Assembly: GCA_910588315.1 (NCBI GenBank)
Contig: CAJUQF010000019.1
Coordinates: 1-26,132, forward strand
Source of the DNA: an uncultured Christensenellaceae bacterium
GTDB lineage: Bacteria; Bacillota; Clostridia; Christensenellales; Pumilibacteraceae
Length of the DNA stretch: 26,132 bases
Reading direction: 5' to 3'
In this document: positions 23,501-26,132 of the stretch, in pieces
How the letters are laid out: the number at the start of each line of letters is the position of its first letter
Position numbering within the stretch: the first letter of the stretch is position 1
The notes under the pieces: generated by a model
Database searches by the model: none
What the model saw: the letters and a program-made list of their open reading frames with translations, nothing else
What the model was told of the DNA's origin: nothing
Position numbers and translations under genes: made by a program

Positions 23501-25477
23501 AGCGAAGAACATGAGATTACGCCCGATAACGGTGCGTATAAGTTCGTAATGCCCGACGCGAATGTTACTATAAAGATCACCGTCAGGGGCGGGGTGACCG
23601 TTACGCTCGACGAGAGCCTTGCCGATAAAGTTGCACCCAGCGTTACGACATTGCTTGTAGGAGATGAGGTAACTTTCTCCGCTACGCAAGGTTGGTATAT
23701 TAAGAAACTCTTTGCCAACGGCAAAGAAATAGCTAAGGACGGTAATGTTTACAAGCTTACCGTTACGGAAAACGTAACTATAACCGGCGAAGTCAATAGA
23801 TTCGAGAAAGGCATGATATTCGACGGCGAGCTTACCGCCGACGAAGGCTGGACGCAGGATATACTCGATACGGGCGCATATTTCAGCGGCAACGGTTTGC
23901 CCGTAATGTTGTACGGTTTTAACAGCGCAGAGGGCGTGCGTATTGCGGCAGTCATAAACCATAACACGCCTGTTACGGAAAGACTGCAGGAACTTGACAG
24001 AGAACAGGATAGCTGGCATCTTTATCTTAATCTTGAGATAAGGCTCAATAACAAGAGCGACGATGGTCATTCCATTCAGACAACTACGTGGAAAGGCGGA
24101 CAGGAGTACAAAACGAGATGTACGCCTTATTGGAAGACAGTCGAAAATGCCGCAGGTTCGGCATGGAAGTACACTTCGGTTTGCGAACTCGTTGTAGATC
24201 ACTCAGTTTGCGAGACTAATGCCGACATGGCGGTGCCTATCGCGCTTGGCGGCGTATGGCAGCACGGATTCCAGTGGTTGGGCGGATATAACGATAACGT
24301 TTTACGTTATACTCATACGATCGGTAAGAACGGATTGACGGCTACCGGCGACGAACATAAAAAACTTTATCTTGCTGAAGTCTCGGCAACGCTTGACGGT
24401 GAGTTAACTGATTCGGTATGGACAGAGCAGGTCAAGGCAAATACTCAGTCGATAGTGATCAGAGGCGCTTCTATATCCTTTATGGGAGTTAAAGATACTA
24501 ACGGCGTATTGCTCGGAGTGACTGTCGATCATACTACCGCGCCGGATGCGAGATGCCAGGAAGTCAATAATAAGACCAACAATTTCTGGTTCTACTATAT
24601 GGGACCGGAGTTCAGGCTCAACAATAAGGATCTTCAAATAGCATCGAGTACGCTCGGTCAGGCGATTCGTTGCAATGTCGGGATCAAGAGCGTAAAACAC
24701 GCAAGCGAAAACAGATGGACGACCACGTTCGAGATGTTTGTTCCGTATACGATCATAGACGCAGACGGCACGGCGGATATCCCTCTCGCATTGGGCGGTG
24801 TGTTCGAAAACGGATTCGATACTATGTTCGGCAGCGCGTGGGGCGGCGGATCTGTGGCAAACAGTCCTTTTACGGTAACCTCAAACGGTATTGTATGGTC
24901 GGGTGCGCCCGTAGTCGAAGGCGTTAAGCTTGACGGTCATCTCAATGACTCGGTTTGGACGGAAACCGCTTTGAGCAGTGCGCACACCGTAGAGTACAAT
25001 GTGACTGACGGTAAAGCGGTAATCAATGCGGTAAAACTTGCCGACGGTGTTTTGGTGGGCGTTCGCGTTACATCTTCTAAGTCGGCGTTTGCTACTAACG
25101 ATGCGGCAAAAAGAGGCGACTGGACGTCTTATCAAAACGTCAGGCTCAATCTATTTGCAGTAAATCATTTCGTAACCGTTTATGCGCCTTCTATAAACGG
25201 CATAAATAACGGTGAAACCGGTACTACAAAGTTCGGATCGCATGAAGTCAAAAATGCCGACGGTACGTATACTACGACATATGAGATATATATACCGAAA
25301 GCGGATTACGCAGATCAGGACTTTACGGGAAATATAGCGCTTACGGTTATAACTCATACTACGCAGTCCAATCCTGATACCCATGATTTTCTGGGTCAGG
25401 AATCTGCGACGCCCGGAGATTGGTTCAAGATCTGCGGATATATCACCGATGACGGCATGATCGGCTTGACTGCTTGA
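20567..25477 (+). CDS. Multi-domain SGNH/GDSL esterase lipoprotein with CBM9-like and LamG-like modules
   Basis: A 1,636-residue surface lipoprotein: signal segment with lipobox LAAC (Cys27). Modules by eye: a beta-repeat domain 37-113; a CBM9/DOMON-like domain 120-300; a LamG-like domain 325-500; an SGNH hydrolase 510-700; a second LamG-like domain 740-920; two beta-repeat domains 935-1080; and three CBM9-like domains starting near 1083, 1265 and 1450 (LDGELTDSVWTEQ, LDGHLNDSVWTET). The SGNH blocks are intact: Ser521 in AGDSYMDFW, Gly558-Gly559 in RGIGGTQ, Asn590 in IGVNDI, and Asp684/His687 in NDGLHL. Such enzymes remove acetyl or similar esters from plant polysaccharides, and the binding modules fit xylan-like substrate. 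ATG 20567 follows GGGAGG (20556-20561); ATG 20564 is one codon earlier. No glycosidase domain was seen. Confidence 0.87.
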   Translation: MSKHFKRVILSVLCLLAITCCAFLAACSDGNGDGGNDPNKQYSVTIIESDGATVTADKTKAKKGETVTLTYETNYGYTVTGLKLNGKNIAISNGTAVFKMPAAEAKITAVAAITDNKTTQASPETQLTLNSTIAGNTAKSYWAAEYGDSALTVTVYVEDSRVTPEKDGVEVYFGRSGYTYAKLSSINRGVKITADGEFETFTAADGVYKKADNNGITVEKVEPWSKGDKIDGYFVRVSVTYESLGLSEKPTGGLTALPVLSNYTRTLGTTTVYGNYAKTNAGAYCVLADSEWTENEYAGGTGNLGGTNTVPAASTWDLSKDYPADSENFADRKVTLAGHDGNDNNLYFKDTVGKDAYVEATFKFTKMEKTDEKWGKFGLMLYDGLNHQSGFFYYVDAFVGEAGDGVVRGKNLGYNDAIGNWGGWNGVQGGENKYSADKPITLGMAYSDDVVSLWLIENNNKTMLMQQVHTKQGDYSIGIKSFGVGIEVTNYMVYDAESEEFAARTPEIVKQDIDTLFAGDSYMDFWKIYGLWNTLSADMTVEDEDGTRPAKLVNRGIGGTQVPLWSSAGMVKTLSLSYNPDQIVFHIGVNDIDSPASPDEVYTRLQNLFATYHSTFPQAQIYWVSLIPNNFYINNGGTYNDNYKTLNNKVKEYVKTHDFVTYIDVETAFTAEDGGARRNHFMNDGLHLNAVYGYPLWLSIIKDALGYTPAGKTESDVFGNDADRVATPAWSYGTNGTVAEINKAQADFGKTVNVEESIYAKGVYATDFLFEAELRSSGRYNADDWSKVGVALVNDDVTVLGYFETNKNPDTNASNYAADGKQLKYASLVARGNAFDGTKVKGVADWNWNNQAGGAIAQRDITTTFSKIAIAKRGDTVYLLVDGELIASKKFDEVKAGSKFHAAVTGFNRNIEIKSIRTITDTAVIDGMLVPTYHITLPSIENIEVVIDSLKAKEGDNVSFELIGTNASSVDKVYAVYDSEEHEITPDNGAYKFVMPDANVTIKITVRGGVTVTLDESLADKVAPSVTTLLVGDEVTFSATQGWYIKKLFANGKEIAKDGNVYKLTVTENVTITGEVNRFEKGMIFDGELTADEGWTQDILDTGAYFSGNGLPVMLYGFNSAEGVRIAAVINHNTPVTERLQELDREQDSWHLYLNLEIRLNNKSDDGHSIQTTTWKGGQEYKTRCTPYWKTVENAAGSAWKYTSVCELVVDHSVCETNADMAVPIALGGVWQHGFQWLGGYNDNVLRYTHTIGKNGLTATGDEHKKLYLAEVSATLDGELTDSVWTEQVKANTQSIVIRGASISFMGVKDTNGVLLGVTVDHTTAPDARCQEVNNKTNNFWFYYMGPEFRLNNKDLQIASSTLGQAIRCNVGIKSVKHASENRWTTTFEMFVPYTIIDADGTADIPLALGGVFENGFDTMFGSAWGGGSVANSPFTVTSNGIVWSGAPVVEGVKLDGHLNDSVWTETALSSAHTVEYNVTDGKAVINAVKLADGVLVGVRVTSSKSAFATNDAAKRGDWTSYQNVRLNLFAVNHFVTVYAPSINGINNGETGTTKFGSHEVKNADGTYTTTYEIYIPKADYADQDFTGNIALTVITHTTQSNPDTHDFLGQESATPGDWFKICGYITDDGMIGLTA

Positions 25478-25507
25478 TATCACCGTTACAACATTTGATC
25501 ATCTTAT

Positions 25508-25563
25508 GCGCGAGGGTTCGGGCAATGATCTTTCCCCCAAAACAACATTGCCCGCTCCCGCGC
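25508..25563. other. Long hairpin after the esterase gene, followed by a C10 tract
   Basis: Arms 25508-25527 and 25546-25563 pair imperfectly; the inner GGGCAATG/CATTGCCC is a perfect 8 bp and the outer GCGCG part pairs too. There is no T-run, so it is not a standard terminator, though it may shield the 3' end. A run of ten Cs follows at 25570-25579. The stretch 25478-25848 otherwise holds the two family 3 repeats and no gene. Confidence 0.5.
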
Positions 25564-25584
25564 GTCCCTCCCCCCCCCCAACAT

Positions 25585-25686
25585 TGTCATCTCGACCGAA
25601 GTGAGCGAAAGCGAACGAAGCGGAGAGATCTAAGCAGCGAAGCATATCAAACGTCATAAGATTTCTCGACTGCGCTCGAAATGACA
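25585..25686 (+). repeat. Interspersed palindromic repeat, family 3, full unit
   Basis: Starts TGTCATCTCGACCGAAGTGA and ends CTCGAAATGACA, so the ends are inverted; GAGAGATCT and AGATTTCTC form the inner inverted parts. Similar TGTCAT-TCGACC...GAGATCT units occur as dispersed intergenic repeats in many gut bacteria. The short ORFs across it are artefacts. Confidence 0.75.
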
Positions 25687-25730
25687 AATAAAGAAAGTCG
25701 TTTCGATAGAAGAGAAAATCGTACCACATA

Positions 25731-25780
25731 TGTCATCTCGACCGGAGTGAGCGTAAGCGAACGAAACGGAGAGATCTAAG
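25731..25780 (+). repeat. Interspersed repeat, family 3, half unit
   Basis: Repeats the first 50 bases of the preceding unit with about four differences (CTCGACCGGAGTGAGCGTAA and so on) but lacks the inverted second half. It ends 68 bases before the LacI-type gene. Confidence 0.72.
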
Positions 25781-25848
25781 AGACAGAGCCGACGTCACAT
25801 CGCTCCGAATCGGGGCAACAGTACATTACAATCTTAATAAGGAGTTTA

Positions 25849-26132
25849 ATGAACACGCGCGTTACTATCAAAGACATAGCCAAGACTTACGGGTGTTCGG
25901 CAAACTGTGTCTCGCGCGCGCTCATGGACGCTCCCGATATATCCGACGCGACAAAAGAAAAGATCAAGCGTCTCGCGTCGGAAATGGGATATGTTTACAA
26001 TCGCAACGCCGCGACGCTTCGAGCGGGTAAAAGCCGCACGATAGGGATACTTTTCGACAGTCTGTTAAATCCGTTCTACTTTATAATGACCAACTATATT
26101 TGGGAGCGGCTGGATCGGGAAGGGTATTCCAT
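25849..26132 (+). CDS. LacI family transcriptional regulator, N-terminal part (3' end cut by window)
   Basis: The first 94 residues are in the window and the frame is open to its end. A LacI helix-turn-helix opens the protein (VTIKDIAKTYGCSANCVSRA), followed by the third helix and the hinge NRNAATLRAGKSRTIGI, with the leucine that in this family inserts into the central step of the operator. The periplasmic-binding-protein-like sensor domain begins (IGILFDSLLNPFY). The recognition segment has Cys-Ser-Ala-Asn-Cys where Val-Ser-x-x-Thr is common, so sequence preference may be unusual. AAGGAG (25839-25844) precedes ATG 25849. It is the best candidate to bind the twin palindromes before the GH43 gene, likely with a sugar inducer. 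Confidence 0.93.
   Translation, partial: MNTRVTIKDIAKTYGCSANCVSRALMDAPDISDATKEKIKRLASEMGYVYNRNAATLRAGKSRTIGILFDSLLNPFYFIMTNYIWERLDREGYS

Noticed and set aside
25474..25729. Short ORFs on both strands after the esterase gene
   Set aside because: They cross the hairpin, C-tract and family 3 repeat; their sequence is of the kind often mis-annotated from such repeats.

Overview
The window (about 26.1 kb, roughly 50% GC) looks like a chromosomal piece of a low-to-mid GC Gram-positive anaerobe of the Clostridia type (Bacillota), probably an uncultured gut or fibre-associated organism. Pointers are the WalJ-like hydrolase and RlmH in one gene string, SpoVG, SecG, lipobox lipoproteins, strong AAGGAG-type ribosome sites, and two carbohydrate loci with multi-domain secreted proteins. 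No phage, insertion sequence, tRNA, rRNA or CRISPR array was recognised.

Layout. (1) 1-2971: a tightly overlapping operon with the C-terminal part of a WalJ/YycJ-like metallo-beta-lactamase-fold protein, two tandem CPBP membrane proteases and rlmH. (2) 2969-3480: gene-free stretch holding two copies of a foldback repeat (family 1). (3) 3481-5415: M14 gamma-D-Glu-diamino-acid peptidase, tadA and a small two-helix membrane protein, closed by a bidirectional terminator. (4) 5592-13659: first carbohydrate locus. A divergent AraC regulator faces a GH127/DUF1680-like lipoprotein, a 1,354-residue secreted protein with four LamG-type modules, and a Gfo/Idh/MocA-type protein. (5) 13664-18732: housekeeping block with murC (minus strand, tail to tail with the oxidoreductase), spoVG, secG and RNase R. 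(6) 16128-16640 and 18826-19180: gene-free stretches on both sides of rnr, dense in repeats; the family-2 repeats are paired hairpins with changing stems and constant, mutually complementary loops. (7) 19304-26132: second carbohydrate locus. A consensus promoter is followed by two identical 14-bp palindromes, a 25-codon upstream ORF, a cytoplasmic GH43, a 1,636-residue SGNH-esterase lipoprotein with many binding modules, a third repeat family and the start of a LacI-type repressor.

How it fits together. The two loci form a plausible pathway for arabinose- and xylose-containing, acetylated plant polysaccharide. Surface lipoproteins (GH127-like arabinofuranosidase, SGNH esterase) and the LamG protein bind and trim the polymer outside. 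Intracellular GH43 cleaves imported oligosaccharides, and the Gfo/Idh protein may process a released sugar. No transporter lies in the window. The AraC and LacI proteins are the likely substrate-responsive switches. Functional statements come from family motifs read by eye; no database search was run.

The least explained material is the intergenic repeats, above all the hairpin pairs with covarying stems and kissing-capable loops around rnr, together with the twin-operator/upstream-ORF leader of the GH43 gene.
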